A program made the position numbers and the translations under genes. Of a DNA stretch of 64,000 nt, positions 56,801 through 64,000 are shown one piece after another; the first letter of the stretch is position 1, and each line of letters begins with the position of its first letter. The notes under the pieces were generated by a model that was given only the letters and a program-made list of their open reading frames with translations, searched no databases and had not been told where the DNA came from. This stretch comes from Vibrio ouci (lineage in GTDB: Bacteria > Pseudomonadota > Gammaproteobacteria > Enterobacterales > Vibrionaceae): assembly GCF_004551525.1 (NCBI RefSeq), contig NZ_SATR01000021.1:1-64000 (forward strand), read 5' to 3'.

Positions 56801-56843
56801 CAATCGGATCCACATCCGACTGAGAATGTAATCTTGGTAACAT
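53811..56843 (-). CDS. ydiJ: FAD-linked and Fe-S-containing D-2-hydroxyacid dehydrogenase, YdiJ-like
   Basis: A 1010-residue fusion protein, the size of YdiJ. The N-terminal FAD_binding_4 domain shows VVHPRTTQDVVLIGKLS, ITFSPRGGGTGTNGQS and TLGGMINTDASGQGSLRYGK; the FAD-oxidase C domain runs to about 560 (GMFGHVDAGVLHVRPAL, WGEHGKGFRSEYGPDF). Then Fe-S motifs: CNGNGLCFN, CLACKACASQCPIKVDVPSF and CCGMAGTFGHE. Family members oxidise D-2-hydroxyglutarate or D-lactate and pass electrons to the respiratory chain or another acceptor. It is monocistronic. Confidence 0.92.
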   Translation of the reverse strand: MLPRLHSQSDVDPIVLTFLKELEAAGFTGDIESQFSSRLAVATDNSVYQQLPQAVVHPRTTQDVVLIGKLSNNSQCERITFSPRGGGTGTNGQSLTKGIVVDLSRHMNKVLEINEDEGWVRVQTGVVKDQLNDAVRPYGYFFSPDLSTSNRATLGGMINTDASGQGSLRYGKTSDHVLSLQAVFADGSCIESDLSRGMPEEGEYAFNAFHTTEKVCRDKRAQIDAKFPPLNRFLTGYDLKNALDVEQDQFDLTRVLCGAEGSLAFITEAKLNLTPIPKARTLVNVKYNSFESALRNAPFMVEAKALSVETVDSKVLNLAKQDIVWHTVSDLLTDVPGKDMQGINMVEFAGQDEQEVSAQVEALSQRLDAMIENNEAGIIGYQVCSDVASIGRIYNMRKKAVGLLGAAKGRAKPVAFAEDTCVPPENLADFIVEFRELLDAKSLNYGMFGHVDAGVLHVRPALDLCDPKQEALMHELSDEVVKLVAKYGGLMWGEHGKGFRSEYGPDFFGEELFTELRRVKSAFDPQNKMNPGKICTPLESNHELVKVTDTKRGYYDRQIDVEVRDSFKQAMECNGNGLCFNYDTSSPMCPSMKVTADRRHSPKGRAGMVREWLRQLTDQGVDILDLEKQSLQESASIKTMIDRVRNSLNKRHEYDFSHEVYEAMNGCLACKACASQCPIKVDVPSFRSRFLNIYYSRYQRPAKDYLVANIESMLPVLAKAPKLVNGALKQQWVQDLTAKSVGYVDSPLLSIPTLSKRLVGLKAFDLQALAALSKEDKANHVVIVQDPFTSYYDAQVVEDFATLVSKLGKTPVLLPFKPNGKAQHVKGFLKKFADNAKNTAAFLQQVADINIPLVGVDPALVLCYRDEYQEVLQEKRGDFQVLTVHEWLEPKLAEFEQQAPNGDEPWYLFAHCTEKTKMPNAEKEWGAIFAHFGARLDTIPVGCCGMAGTFGHEVDKLQMSKDIYGLSWKPRLQDLPKERCLVTGYSCRSQVKRFEQEKVQHPLQALLQIV

Positions 56844-57030
56844 TGGCTTCCTGCTCCCTACGACGCTGATCCAATCAGCACTGGGTTCGCTATAATTTGA
56901 ACTATTATTTGAATCTCGTCACTTTACAACATTTAAAAGGGTGATCAAAACAGAAATGCAGTGTCAGAATGGAACTTATCGCATTTTTTTCCCACACTTA
57001 AAATGAATAAAAACAATTTAAAGTGTTTCT

Positions 57031-57732
57031 ATGAGCGAATCATCCATGAAAAAAAATAAAGTTGTCACAACAGAAGATATTCTATTAAAGCTATGCCAGT
57101 CCGTTTCTGGTGTATTGAGCTCCGCAACCAGCTCGCAAATTACATACTCAGCCATGGTGCAAAAAATCACCAAAACCAGTTTAAAACCTGACTTTGGCTG
57201 TTTTGTTCTTTTCGATGGTGGCTTCTCAGGTTTAGTGGTTATTAACTTCACCTCTAAAGCTGCGCTAGAAGTTTACACAAACTACATGCGCAATATGGGG
57301 ATGCCTGAAGAAGAGCTTGCTGTCCTGCACACCTCAGATGAAGTAGCGGATGTACTAGGCGAACTGATGAACCAATTGGTCGGTAACTTTACCAATCAGG
57401 TCCGTAAAGATCTTCACACCCACATTACTCAGAACCAACCGAAAATGCTGGCGCTGAATAAGCAAGTGAACCTCTCGGTTGATACTAACCTTGATCGTCC
57501 GCAAGCTCGTCGTGTGACCTTCTCTACCGACCAAGGCAACATTTTCTACTTAGAACTTGCGATGGATAAAACTGAATTTATCCAACTAGAAGAGTTCGAG
57601 TCAGCTGAAGACGAATGCCCAGATACAATTTTGGAAAAAGCTCAGCAAAAAATGAAGTCGGATAAAGAGACAAAGTCTGAGGCGGCGAGTGGTGCCAATG
57701 CAAACGACTTGCTTGATGAACTAGGCATCTAA
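57031..57732 (+). CDS. DUF3334 protein with CheC/CheX-type phosphatase motif
   Basis: A 233-residue cytoplasmic protein of the Vibrio DUF3334 group. The stretch TSDEVADVLGELMNQLVGNF contains D107, E111 and N114, and P137 follows N114 at exactly 22 residues in between, which is the D-x3-E-x2-N-x22-P pattern of CheC/CheX/FliY phosphatases that remove phosphate from CheY. The preceding FGCFVLFDGGFSGLVVINF matches the beta-hairpin of that fold. The C-terminus (about 185-233) is acidic and disordered and ends in DLLDELGI, which could bind a partner. The match is read by eye. It lies alone, not in a chemotaxis cluster. Confidence 0.72.
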   Translation: MSESSMKKNKVVTTEDILLKLCQSVSGVLSSATSSQITYSAMVQKITKTSLKPDFGCFVLFDGGFSGLVVINFTSKAALEVYTNYMRNMGMPEEELAVLHTSDEVADVLGELMNQLVGNFTNQVRKDLHTHITQNQPKMLALNKQVNLSVDTNLDRPQARRVTFSTDQGNIFYLELAMDKTEFIQLEEFESAEDECPDTILEKAQQKMKSDKETKSEAASGANANDLLDELGI

Positions 57733-57766
57733 CTCGTCGCTCGTCCGTAATGTTTATACGCGCTAC

Positions 57767-57784
57767 CACCACGGGTGGTGGCGT
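57767..57784 (+). terminator. Hairpin after the DUF3334 gene
   Basis: ACCACCAC and the GTGGTGG on the other side pair around a very short loop; inner bases are GC-rich. A few T lie further down. Candidate terminator, about 35 bases after the stop. Confidence 0.45.
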
Positions 57785-57980
57785 GTTATTGGCTTTTTAC
57801 AAACTCCGCACAGTGAAACTCACCGCATAAGTCCGATTCGTTTTCGGTACCGTGTCCCGCACCTATCTGGGTTTCTATCTCCTCTGACATCCGCCGTTCA
57901 TGCGTTGGATTATTTCCGTTTTAACTCATAACACGGTAAAATGGCCGACTTCGTAAAATTAATGAGATTTGTTCCGGTCA

Positions 57981-58664
57981 ATGAATAAACAGAAAGCCCT
58001 TAAAAAAATTGCAAAATGTTTAGAGCTTGGTAACTCAGCCAACGTAAACGAAGCAGCAAATGCGATTAAAATGGCTCATCGTCTAATGCTGAAATACGGC
58101 TTAGATAAAGACGATATCGAGTTTATCAAGATGGGCAAAACTCAATCGACACACCTACTCCCAGCCAACGTCGGTTCGAATATCCTAAGGATCATTCGTG
58201 GTATTAACACCAAGTTTGGTGTTGAAGCAGTCCTACTGAATCACAAAGGGCTAAAGCGCGTGGAATTTATCGGTGAAGCAGACCGAGCCATCTTCGCAGC
58301 CTTTGCCTTCGATATTATTTATCGTGAAATGAACGAGCAAACGGGCCGATTCCGTAACGGTTTTGCTGGTTCAGGCACCTCCAATGCTGAAGTTACCCGA
58401 CGCGTGAATTCATTTCTTTCGGGCTGGGTTGAAGGCGCACTCGAAAAGCTGCCAATTATCAGCCCTGACGAAGACTCAGCGAAGAAAATTGATGATTACA
58501 TCGACAAAGAGTTTCAAAACATCGATCGTGAGACTTTCAAGCAGCAGCTTAGAGAAGCGATGAAGAACCTCACTGATGACTATGAGGTCGGTTTGAAGAA
58601 AGGTCGCACTGTTTCAGTCAGTCGCCCGATCAATGGTGCACAAGCGCCTAAAATGCTCAGGTAG
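57981..58664 (+). CDS. DUF2786 domain protein
   Basis: A protein of 227 residues from the ATG; a TTG four codons upstream is an alternative. The N-terminus KQKALKKIAKCLELGNSANV, EAANAIKMAHRLMLKYGLDK is the DUF2786 helical domain. The rest (VLLNHKGLKRVEFIGEADRA, FAFDIIYREMNEQTGRFRNG) is a DUF7168-like domain often following it. Some members occur in phages or mobile elements, but here the composition matches the surroundings. Function unknown; cytoplasmic with no catalytic motif that I can name. Confidence 0.82.
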   Translation: MNKQKALKKIAKCLELGNSANVNEAANAIKMAHRLMLKYGLDKDDIEFIKMGKTQSTHLLPANVGSNILRIIRGINTKFGVEAVLLNHKGLKRVEFIGEADRAIFAAFAFDIIYREMNEQTGRFRNGFAGSGTSNAEVTRRVNSFLSGWVEGALEKLPIISPDEDSAKKIDDYIDKEFQNIDRETFKQQLREAMKNLTDDYEVGLKKGRTVSVSRPINGAQAPKMLR

Positions 58665-58716
58665 TTCAAAAAACAGACGCCAATTGTCATATTGTGTCAA
58701 ATTATGCTTTTTAGAT

Positions 58717-58745
58717 TTGACATAACGAATATCATAAGGTTTATT
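58717..58745 (+). promoter_or_regulatory. Promoter of the OmpA-type lipoprotein gene
   Basis: TTGACA is a consensus -35 box, followed 17 bases later by TTTATT as -10. The start codon of the lipoprotein lies about 60 bases downstream. A good sigma-70 promoter. Confidence 0.5.
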
Positions 58746-58807
58746 CACTGTCGATCGAAAACCCGTATGAATTACGGGGAACTAGCATAATACACGGAGA
58801 CGTTATC

Positions 58808-59476
58808 GTGAAAAAATTAACACTCGCATTGGCTGTCGCAATCGCACTTACTGGCTGTCAGGCAACTCAACGCCAAAACGCGACCACTGGTGAATCAGAA
58901 ACTAACTCGGCAACGAAAGGCGCATTGTTCGGCGCTCTAGCTGGTGCTGCAGTTGGCCTAGCTACGGGTGATGACGCTGATGAACGTCGCAAGCATGCAC
59001 TAATTGGCGCAGCAGGCGGTGCAGCTGTTGGTGGCGGCGTAGGTTATTACTTTGACCAGCAAGAGGCAGCACTTCGTAAGGAGCTGCTAGACTCAGGCGT
59101 TCAAGTTGAACGTGTTGGTGAGAACCAATTACTGCTTCGTCTAGAAAATGGCATCGGCTTCCATTCGAGCTCTTACGCACTTGACCCAAGCATCCACAAC
59201 ACTCTACGTGGTGTTGCCCGTATCCTTGTTGAATACCCAGATACTAGCCTAGTGATTGATGGCCACACAGACAGCACTGGTAGCGATACAACAAACCAAG
59301 TGTTATCTGAGCGCCGCGCTGAATCTGTACGCTCATACCTAGTTTCACAAGGTGTAGCGGCTGGCCGCGCAGTGGCACGTGGTAATGGCGAGCGTTACCC
59401 ACTATGCACTAACGACACTACAACAGGTCGTGCATGTAACCGTCGTGTAGAGATCCAAATTCTACCGCTTAAATAA
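58808..59476 (+). CDS. OmpA-family lipoprotein with glycine zipper (YiaD-like)
   Basis: A 222-residue outer-membrane lipoprotein. Signal MKKLTLALAVAIALTGCQAT with acylated Cys at residue 17, a glycine-zipper region (GALFGALAGAAVGLATG, GAAGGAAVGGGVGYYFD) and a C-terminal OmpA-like peptidoglycan-binding domain (LVIDGHTDSTGSDTTNQVLS, ERRAESVRSYLVSQGV, CNRRVEIQILP). Probably links the outer membrane to the cell wall. The family includes YiaD. Transcribed alone from a clear promoter. Confidence 0.9.
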   Translation: MKKLTLALAVAIALTGCQATQRQNATTGESETNSATKGALFGALAGAAVGLATGDDADERRKHALIGAAGGAAVGGGVGYYFDQQEAALRKELLDSGVQVERVGENQLLLRLENGIGFHSSSYALDPSIHNTLRGVARILVEYPDTSLVIDGHTDSTGSDTTNQVLSERRAESVRSYLVSQGVAAGRAVARGNGERYPLCTNDTTTGRACNRRVEIQILPLK

Positions 59477-59631
59477 GTCACGTTGCACCAGTACATTGAC
59501 TAACAATTGGCTTCTTCGGAAGCCAATTTAGTATTGGTTACACAATTTTCACTCATCTTGCTCTATCTCTGCGTACGAATTGATATACTTAGCCAATAGT
59601 TAAGCTGGTTTTAGCCATTTTGAGGTCACTT

Positions 59632-60663
59632 TTGCGCACACTCTCCCTACTTTTATTATTTCTGTCTTCTTCATGCCTCGGGCAATCTATTGAAGAGCTT
59701 ATCCAAAGTGCGCAGAGCCAAAACGTCCAAGCCCAACTAGAATTAGCTAACCGATACTCCACAGGTGACCAAGTCGAACAATCGCAATCAGAAGCGTTTT
59801 ATTGGTACCAGCAGGCTGCGCAAAATGGCAACAGTACCGCAGCTTCGGCATTAGGACACGCTTATCTTAGTGGTGAGGGAACCAAATCAGATACTGAAAA
59901 CGCGATTTTCTGGCTCAGCCAAGCAGCAAGCAATGGCAATTCGGATGCGGCGAGATTACTCGGTAAGCTTTACGAAGATCTCAAACAAAGCCCAGATACC
60001 CTCGACTTAGCGGAGCTATGGTATCAAGAAGCGTCACGCACGAACCCTCAAGCAGAGGAAGACTATGCGCGCGTGTTAGAGGCACAATTTAATGCCCGTC
60101 GCGCAAAACAAGTTGCGGCCATTGATCAGCTTGAAGTCGCATTTGATACGACCGATATTGAAGTGAGCCCAAAAGCACAGTCGATAGCCAACAGCCAAGA
60201 TGCACAGAATATGACGTTATACGGGATTTTAGCCCTACTAGGCACAAGCTTACTGGTCATTGGCTGGCTATTTCGTCGCAATCAGCGTCTTTCACTCTCA
60301 TCAACAGAGCTCGACGATGAAGCCAAGCGAAAACAGATTAAGCTAGAGCGAGAGCTAAAGCGCAAAGATGAGCTATTAAAGCAGCAAAAACGTCAGCTAG
60401 AGACGCTCTACCGCCATATCAAAAAACAGCAGGCAGCGACGCCTAAAGCTCCTAGCGCAGATTCTACCCCTAAAGACAAACCACTCACCCTCGCCTGCGC
60501 GTTATTTGGTTATAGCCCAAACGCTATTCCCGATGAAAAGCAGGTAAAAGCCCGTTACAAGCAATTGTCTAAAATCTACCATCCAGATTTGAAAGGCAGT
60601 GACGCAGAAATGAAACGTTTAAACCAAGCGTTAAAACTGATTCTTAAAGTTATTAACAAATAG
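59632..60663 (+). CDS. Sel1-repeat and J-domain membrane protein
   Basis: About 343 residues from the TTG chosen, which has a GAGG ribosome site six bases upstream; another TTG four codons earlier is less well placed. A signal or anchor (LSLLLLFLSSSCLGQ) is followed by Sel1-like repeats (LELANRYSTGDQVEQSQSEA, WYQQAAQNGNSTAASALGHA, FWLSQAASNGNSDAARLLGK) to about residue 160, a membrane helix (LYGILALLGTSLLVIGWLF) near 200, a basic coiled coil (about 220-265) and a C-terminal J domain with YHPDLKGSD. So the Sel1 part is probably periplasmic and the J domain cytoplasmic, where it could recruit DnaK. Confidence 0.85.
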   Translation: MRTLSLLLLFLSSSCLGQSIEELIQSAQSQNVQAQLELANRYSTGDQVEQSQSEAFYWYQQAAQNGNSTAASALGHAYLSGEGTKSDTENAIFWLSQAASNGNSDAARLLGKLYEDLKQSPDTLDLAELWYQEASRTNPQAEEDYARVLEAQFNARRAKQVAAIDQLEVAFDTTDIEVSPKAQSIANSQDAQNMTLYGILALLGTSLLVIGWLFRRNQRLSLSSTELDDEAKRKQIKLERELKRKDELLKQQKRQLETLYRHIKKQQAATPKAPSADSTPKDKPLTLACALFGYSPNAIPDEKQVKARYKQLSKIYHPDLKGSDAEMKRLNQALKLILKVINK

Positions 60664-60833
60664 TTACAAAATGCGTATCAATAGGTGGTGTAAATACGAT
60701 AAGCCTTGCAATACCAAGCTGCGCAATCGATCCCCCTCCCATTAAACATAACAAATGCTTAACCAATCCATGTTCTCTATGCCATAATTTGCCGCGAAAA
60801 TAACACCTAAATTATAAAGGTGAGGAGAGTATT

Positions 60834-61019
60834 ATGTTTACGATCGAAGGCATCTGTGACTGGTGTAAAAAACCAAGTATGCTTGCCAAGCATGAGTATG
60901 TTGATGGTTTGTGCCACCACTCATGCAAAGAGTGCAATGATTTAGCGACACTAGACGTACGTCAGTTTAACATTGCCGAGCTGCAACAAAGAGAGCGTAA
61001 CCCTAACGCTTTACGCTAA
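60834..61019 (+). CDS. Small four-cysteine protein, probable zinc-binding
   Basis: A 61-residue protein. ICDWCKKPSMLAKHEY has a CxxC pair (C8, C11) and HHSCKECNDLATLD a second one (C31, C34), with nearby histidines (H20, H28, H29), the layout of a small zinc ribbon. A good GAGGAG ribosome site precedes the ATG and a weak terminator follows the stop codon. Family not recognised; small Vibrio proteins of this kind are uncharacterised. It probably stands alone. Confidence 0.7.
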   Translation: MFTIEGICDWCKKPSMLAKHEYVDGLCHHSCKECNDLATLDVRQFNIAELQQRERNPNALR

Positions 61020-61043
61020 GTTGTTCGCTTCTCCGAGAAGAAA

Positions 61044-61070
61044 TAAGGGCCGCCATTGAGTGGCCTTTTT
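61044..61070 (+). terminator. Terminator after the four-cysteine gene
   Basis: An imperfect stem made by AAGGGCCGC and GTGGCCTTT, with a T run following, about 25 bases after the stop. Confidence 0.7.
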
Positions 61071-61136
61071 GCTTTCTAGCATTAGCCACAATGACAGCCC
61101 ATCATGTAGGTCTTTTATTCTTATGGGATGTGTGAG

Positions 61137-61784
61137 CTACACCGCATCCGGCTGATGTTCAGGGGCGGCTTGAATAAATGCCCTTACCTTGCCAAGTGAC
61201 GTTGTCACATCAACTAGATTCGGATAACTCGTCAGATCGACGCCAAAACGCTGCGCGTTGTACATTTGAGGGACTAAACAGACATCCACCAGCGAGATTT
61301 CGTTGCCCACACAGTACTGACCTCGCGTAACTGAGATACGTTGCTCCAAGGCTTCAAACCCGGTGGCTATCCAGTGTTTATACCAAGCACTCTTTGCATC
61401 TTCATCAACATGAAGTTCATTACTCAAATACTGCAAAACACGTAAGTTGTTTAATGGATGCACATCGACAGCAATATCTTGCGCCATCGCTTTCACCAAA
61501 TAACGTAACTCGCCACTTTTTGGAACCAGCGGAACATCGCTGTAGGTTTCGTCGAGATAATCGATAATTGCCAATGACTGGTTAAGCGCCAGACCATTGT
61601 CCATTAAGACTGGCACTAGTTGATTGGGGTTTAGACGCTTAAATTCGGTGGAGTGTTGCTCCCCACCGTTATTAACCAAATGCACAGAGCGCTGTTGGTA
61701 GTCTAGACCTTTTAGGTTTAGTGCAATACGTACTCGATAAACCGCCGACGAGCGCCAGTAACCATAAAGAATACGATCATGCAT
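61137..61784 (-). CDS. maiA: Maleylacetoacetate isomerase
   Basis: A 215-residue zeta-class glutathione transferase. The active-site motif YWRSSAVYRVRIALNLKG carries the SSxxxxR signature, and NPNQLVPVLMDNGLALNQSL the cis-Pro region. It isomerises maleylacetoacetate to fumarylacetoacetate in tyrosine breakdown. It overlaps fahA by 8 bases and is the last gene of the operon in this window. Confidence 0.93.
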   Translation of the reverse strand: MHDRILYGYWRSSAVYRVRIALNLKGLDYQQRSVHLVNNGGEQHSTEFKRLNPNQLVPVLMDNGLALNQSLAIIDYLDETYSDVPLVPKSGELRYLVKAMAQDIAVDVHPLNNLRVLQYLSNELHVDEDAKSAWYKHWIATGFEALEQRISVTRGQYCVGNEISLVDVCLVPQMYNAQRFGVDLTSYPNLVDVTTSLGKVRAFIQAAPEHQPDAV

Positions 61785-62790
61785 ACTTCACCACCTGCTG
61801 ATCGATTGAACCGAAAATCGACTCACCACTTTGATTTAGCATTTCCATCTTGATTCGATCACCAAACTTCATAAACGAGGTCGATGGAGACCCATCACGG
61901 ATGGTTTCAATCATGCGCACTTCCGCAATACACGAGTAACCTACGCCCCCTTCAGAGATTGCCGTGCCATATTCCGTGCCCTGCTTATTCGATACCGTGC
62001 CTGAGCCAATAATCGCTCCAGCAGACAGAGGACGAGATTTGGCGGCATGCGCGATTAGCTCAGGAAACTCAAAGGTCATATCGACGCCAGCATTCGGACA
62101 ACCGAAAGGTTGATTGTTATAGAAGCTCAGCAGTGGCAGATTCACTTTTCCGCCATCCCAGTCTGCACCTAACTCATCTGGCGTTACTGCCACCGGCGAG
62201 AAGACCGAAGACGGTTTAGATTGGAAAAAACCAAACCCTTTACCTAGCTCATTAGGAATTAAGCCACGCAAAGAGACGTCATTAACAAGCATCAGCAATC
62301 GAATCGATTTGGCGGCATTTTCAACCGATACTCCCATTGGCACATCACCTGTGACTACTGCAACTTCCCCCTCAAAATCAATCCCCCACTCTTCACTGAC
62401 TACCGGAATATCATCTCTAGGAGCAATAAAGGCATCAGAGCCACCTTGGTACATCAAAGGGTCAGTCCAAAAGCTAGGCGGCATCTCAGCACCGCGTGCT
62501 TTTCTGACCAATTCAACATGGTTGACGTAAGCGGAACCATCCGCCCATTGATAAGCGCGTGGCAATGGCGATTCACACAGCGACTGGTCAAAAGCCATCT
62601 CTTGAGTCAGTTCACCATTATTGAGAGCCACATACACTTCGTTTAACTGTGGTTCAACATTGTCCCAGTTATCCAACGCATATTGCATCGTCTGAGCCAC
62701 TTCAGGAACAGCAACGCATTTAGCAAGATCTTTACTGACAACGACCAACAAGCCATCGCGGCTATCATTTTTCAAGCTAGCTAACTTCAT
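61777..62790 (-). CDS. fahA: Fumarylacetoacetate hydrolase
   Basis: A 337-residue FAH-family enzyme, last step of tyrosine degradation, splitting fumarylacetoacetate to fumarate and acetoacetate. The metal-binding stretch GIDFEGEVAVVTGDVPMGVS and GSGTVSNKQGTEYGTAISEG are visible. It is the bacterial FAH form of about 330 residues, shorter than the animal enzyme. It follows hmgA by 14 bases. Confidence 0.92.
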   Translation of the reverse strand: MKLASLKNDSRDGLLVVVSKDLAKCVAVPEVAQTMQYALDNWDNVEPQLNEVYVALNNGELTQEMAFDQSLCESPLPRAYQWADGSAYVNHVELVRKARGAEMPPSFWTDPLMYQGGSDAFIAPRDDIPVVSEEWGIDFEGEVAVVTGDVPMGVSVENAAKSIRLLMLVNDVSLRGLIPNELGKGFGFFQSKPSSVFSPVAVTPDELGADWDGGKVNLPLLSFYNNQPFGCPNAGVDMTFEFPELIAHAAKSRPLSAGAIIGSGTVSNKQGTEYGTAISEGGVGYSCIAEVRMIETIRDGSPSTSFMKFGDRIKMEMLNQSGESIFGSIDQQVVKYA

Positions 62791-62804
62791 ACTTTATCCT
62801 CGCG

Positions 62805-63935
62805 TTACTTTTCCTGCCAACTGTAGATATATTGCTGATTTTCTACTTGTTTTGCTTCATCACTAAACTCAAGTGCATGACGAGTATCAATCATCACCGC
62901 GACTTCATCGGTAAACTTCTTCTTATATTCTTGTCCTGCTTTGAACGCCTTTGGGTGAGGTCCGTGAGCAAATCCCGCCGGATGGAATGTCACCATACCC
63001 GCTTCGATATTGTCTCGGCTGAAAAAATCACCGGCGTGGTAAAACAGCACTTCATCGTAGTCATCATTGCTATGATAGAAAGGCACTTTCAGCGCACCAG
63101 GGTCGCTTTCGATTGGCCTTGGCACAAACGTACACACGACGAAGCCTTGGCCGACAAACGTGGTATGCGCAGAAGGAGGCAAGTGATAGCGATGAGACAT
63201 CAACGGCCTAATATCACGCCAGTTGACGCGAACCACAGCAAGGTCGCCATGCCAACCAATGGCATCGAGCGGATTAAATGGGTAAGTTACGACACTGACA
63301 TCACCGTGGCGTTTAATGTGTACCTGCGTCGATTGATCTGAGTATTGCGCTTTAAACGCCTCATCAATCTTGGGCACATCTAAGACCGCAGGGTCAAATA
63401 TGGCGTGATTACCGACCATCCCCTTCTCTGGCAAAGTGTACGCGGCATCGGTATTTTCAATCATGAGAACAAACATTGGCTCATGTGGCTCAATGCGCCA
63501 TGTCGTCGAACGAGGGATCATCACGTAATCCCCTTCCGTTACTTTTAAATGGCCGTAGTCACAAAATAGGTCTGCCTTACCTTGGTGGATAAATAGCAGC
63601 TCATCACCGTCAGCATTACGCACCAAATGGCTCATCTCTTTATCAAACTTCCACACTCTGACTTTGCAGTTTGCATTGTGTAGCAAATGAGGCACCGCCC
63701 AAGGTGACGTTTGAGTGGCTGTTTCGACGTCACTGAAATCGAATGCGCGCGGTTTTAACTCCCCATCCCACTCACTCCAGCCTGTCGGTGCGTGTTGGTG
63801 ATGAAAGTGTGAGGCAGGGCCAAAGAAGCCACTTCGCCCCGCTTCTCGCTCGTAAATAGCCTCCTGCGGGAAATCGGCATGTGCTTGCTTAGAGCACACT
63901 CCCTCCCGGTGAGGGAATGTAATCCACTTATGCAT
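62805..63935 (-). CDS. hmgA: Homogentisate 1,2-dioxygenase, short form
   Basis: A 376-residue iron-dependent ring-opening dioxygenase, turning homogentisate to maleylacetoacetate. Motifs are SHFHHQHAPTGWSEWDGELK near the N-terminus and HPAGFAHGPHPKAF near the C-terminus, with histidines probably binding iron. Length is below the about 440 of the classical enzyme but like that of several marine gammaproteobacterial members. It overlaps hpd by 8 bases. Loss of this gene in bacteria gives brown pyomelanin; here it is intact. Confidence 0.87.
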   Translation of the reverse strand: MHKWITFPHREGVCSKQAHADFPQEAIYEREAGRSGFFGPASHFHHQHAPTGWSEWDGELKPRAFDFSDVETATQTSPWAVPHLLHNANCKVRVWKFDKEMSHLVRNADGDELLFIHQGKADLFCDYGHLKVTEGDYVMIPRSTTWRIEPHEPMFVLMIENTDAAYTLPEKGMVGNHAIFDPAVLDVPKIDEAFKAQYSDQSTQVHIKRHGDVSVVTYPFNPLDAIGWHGDLAVVRVNWRDIRPLMSHRYHLPPSAHTTFVGQGFVVCTFVPRPIESDPGALKVPFYHSNDDYDEVLFYHAGDFFSRDNIEAGMVTFHPAGFAHGPHPKAFKAGQEYKKKFTDEVAVMIDTRHALEFSDEAKQVENQQYIYSWQEK

Positions 63936-64000
63936 CGTCTAACACCCCGCGGCGAATTTGATCTTCTTCGATGGATTCAAACAGCGCTTTAAAGTTACCC
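63928..64000 (-). CDS. hpd: 4-hydroxyphenylpyruvate dioxygenase, C-terminal end only
   Basis: The last 23 codons are visible: GNFKALFESIEEDQIRRGVL, then DDA and TAA. This tail matches HppD, which turns 4-hydroxyphenylpyruvate into homogentisate. The rest runs beyond the window edge. Its stop codon overlaps the hmgA start (ATGCATAA), so both belong to one operon in the order hpd-hmgA-fahA-maiA. Confidence 0.88.
   Translation of the reverse strand, partial: GNFKALFESIEEDQIRRGVLDDA

Noticed and set aside
1..64000. CRISPR array, tRNA or rRNA genes, integron repeats
   Set aside because: No regular repeat-spacer pattern, no tRNA cloverleaf and no ribosomal RNA sequence were noticed on either strand.

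Overview
The window looks like about 64 kb of chromosome from a marine gammaproteobacterium of the genus Vibrio. I infer this from the combination of a RelV-type small alarmone synthetase near purT, a hutC-I-G-U-H histidine-utilisation cluster, a DUF3334 protein, an LrgA/LrgB pair beside a two-domain cytidine deaminase, and a Tad pilus locus. Genes are densely packed with moderate GC content. No rRNA, tRNA or CRISPR array was seen. Species is not assigned.

The left edge (1-1460) is the only clearly accessory part. It holds the right end of an IS3-family element, a 5'-truncated toxin-like reading frame followed by an overlapping small membrane protein (probable immunity gene), an antisense tail of a phage tape-measure gene, and the tail of a glutaredoxin-like gene. 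The rest looks like resident genome: an RND efflux pair (1529-5812), a modF-rof overlapping pair (6060-7764), a LysR/MFS divergent pair with a palindrome between them (7881-10104), a DUF1415 gene, and a PhoP/PhoQ-like two-component pair (10869-12934). That pair runs head-on, with no gap, into a complete minus-strand Tad (Flp pilus) locus of 14 genes (12935-24240).

From 24.5 to 33.6 kb there is a MazG-like protein, the vitamin B12 importer genes btuC-btuD, astE, and an overlapping run of flavin reductase-cobT-cobS-cobU-cobC followed by an M3 peptidase. The cob genes build the lower part of cobalamin (nucleotide loop), so together with BtuCD this is a corrinoid salvage neighbourhood. From 33.6 to 46.7 kb come a 28-codon gene with a strong ribosome site and terminator, tcyP, sbcB, lrgA/lrgB, cdd, an HD-GYP phosphodiesterase, purT behind a PurR box, tpm, relV, a DUF3187 outer-membrane protein and a Spo0M-like protein.

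From 46.8 to 53.2 kb lies the histidine degradation cluster, with HutC-type operator sequences before hutC and hutI. The last part carries an ICMT-like methyltransferase, ydiJ, a DUF3334 protein that matches the CheC/CheX phosphatase motif, a DUF2786 protein, an OmpA-type lipoprotein, a membrane-anchored Sel1/J-domain protein, a 61-residue four-cysteine protein, and the tyrosine/homogentisate operon hpd-hmgA-fahA-maiA, whose first gene runs off the right edge.
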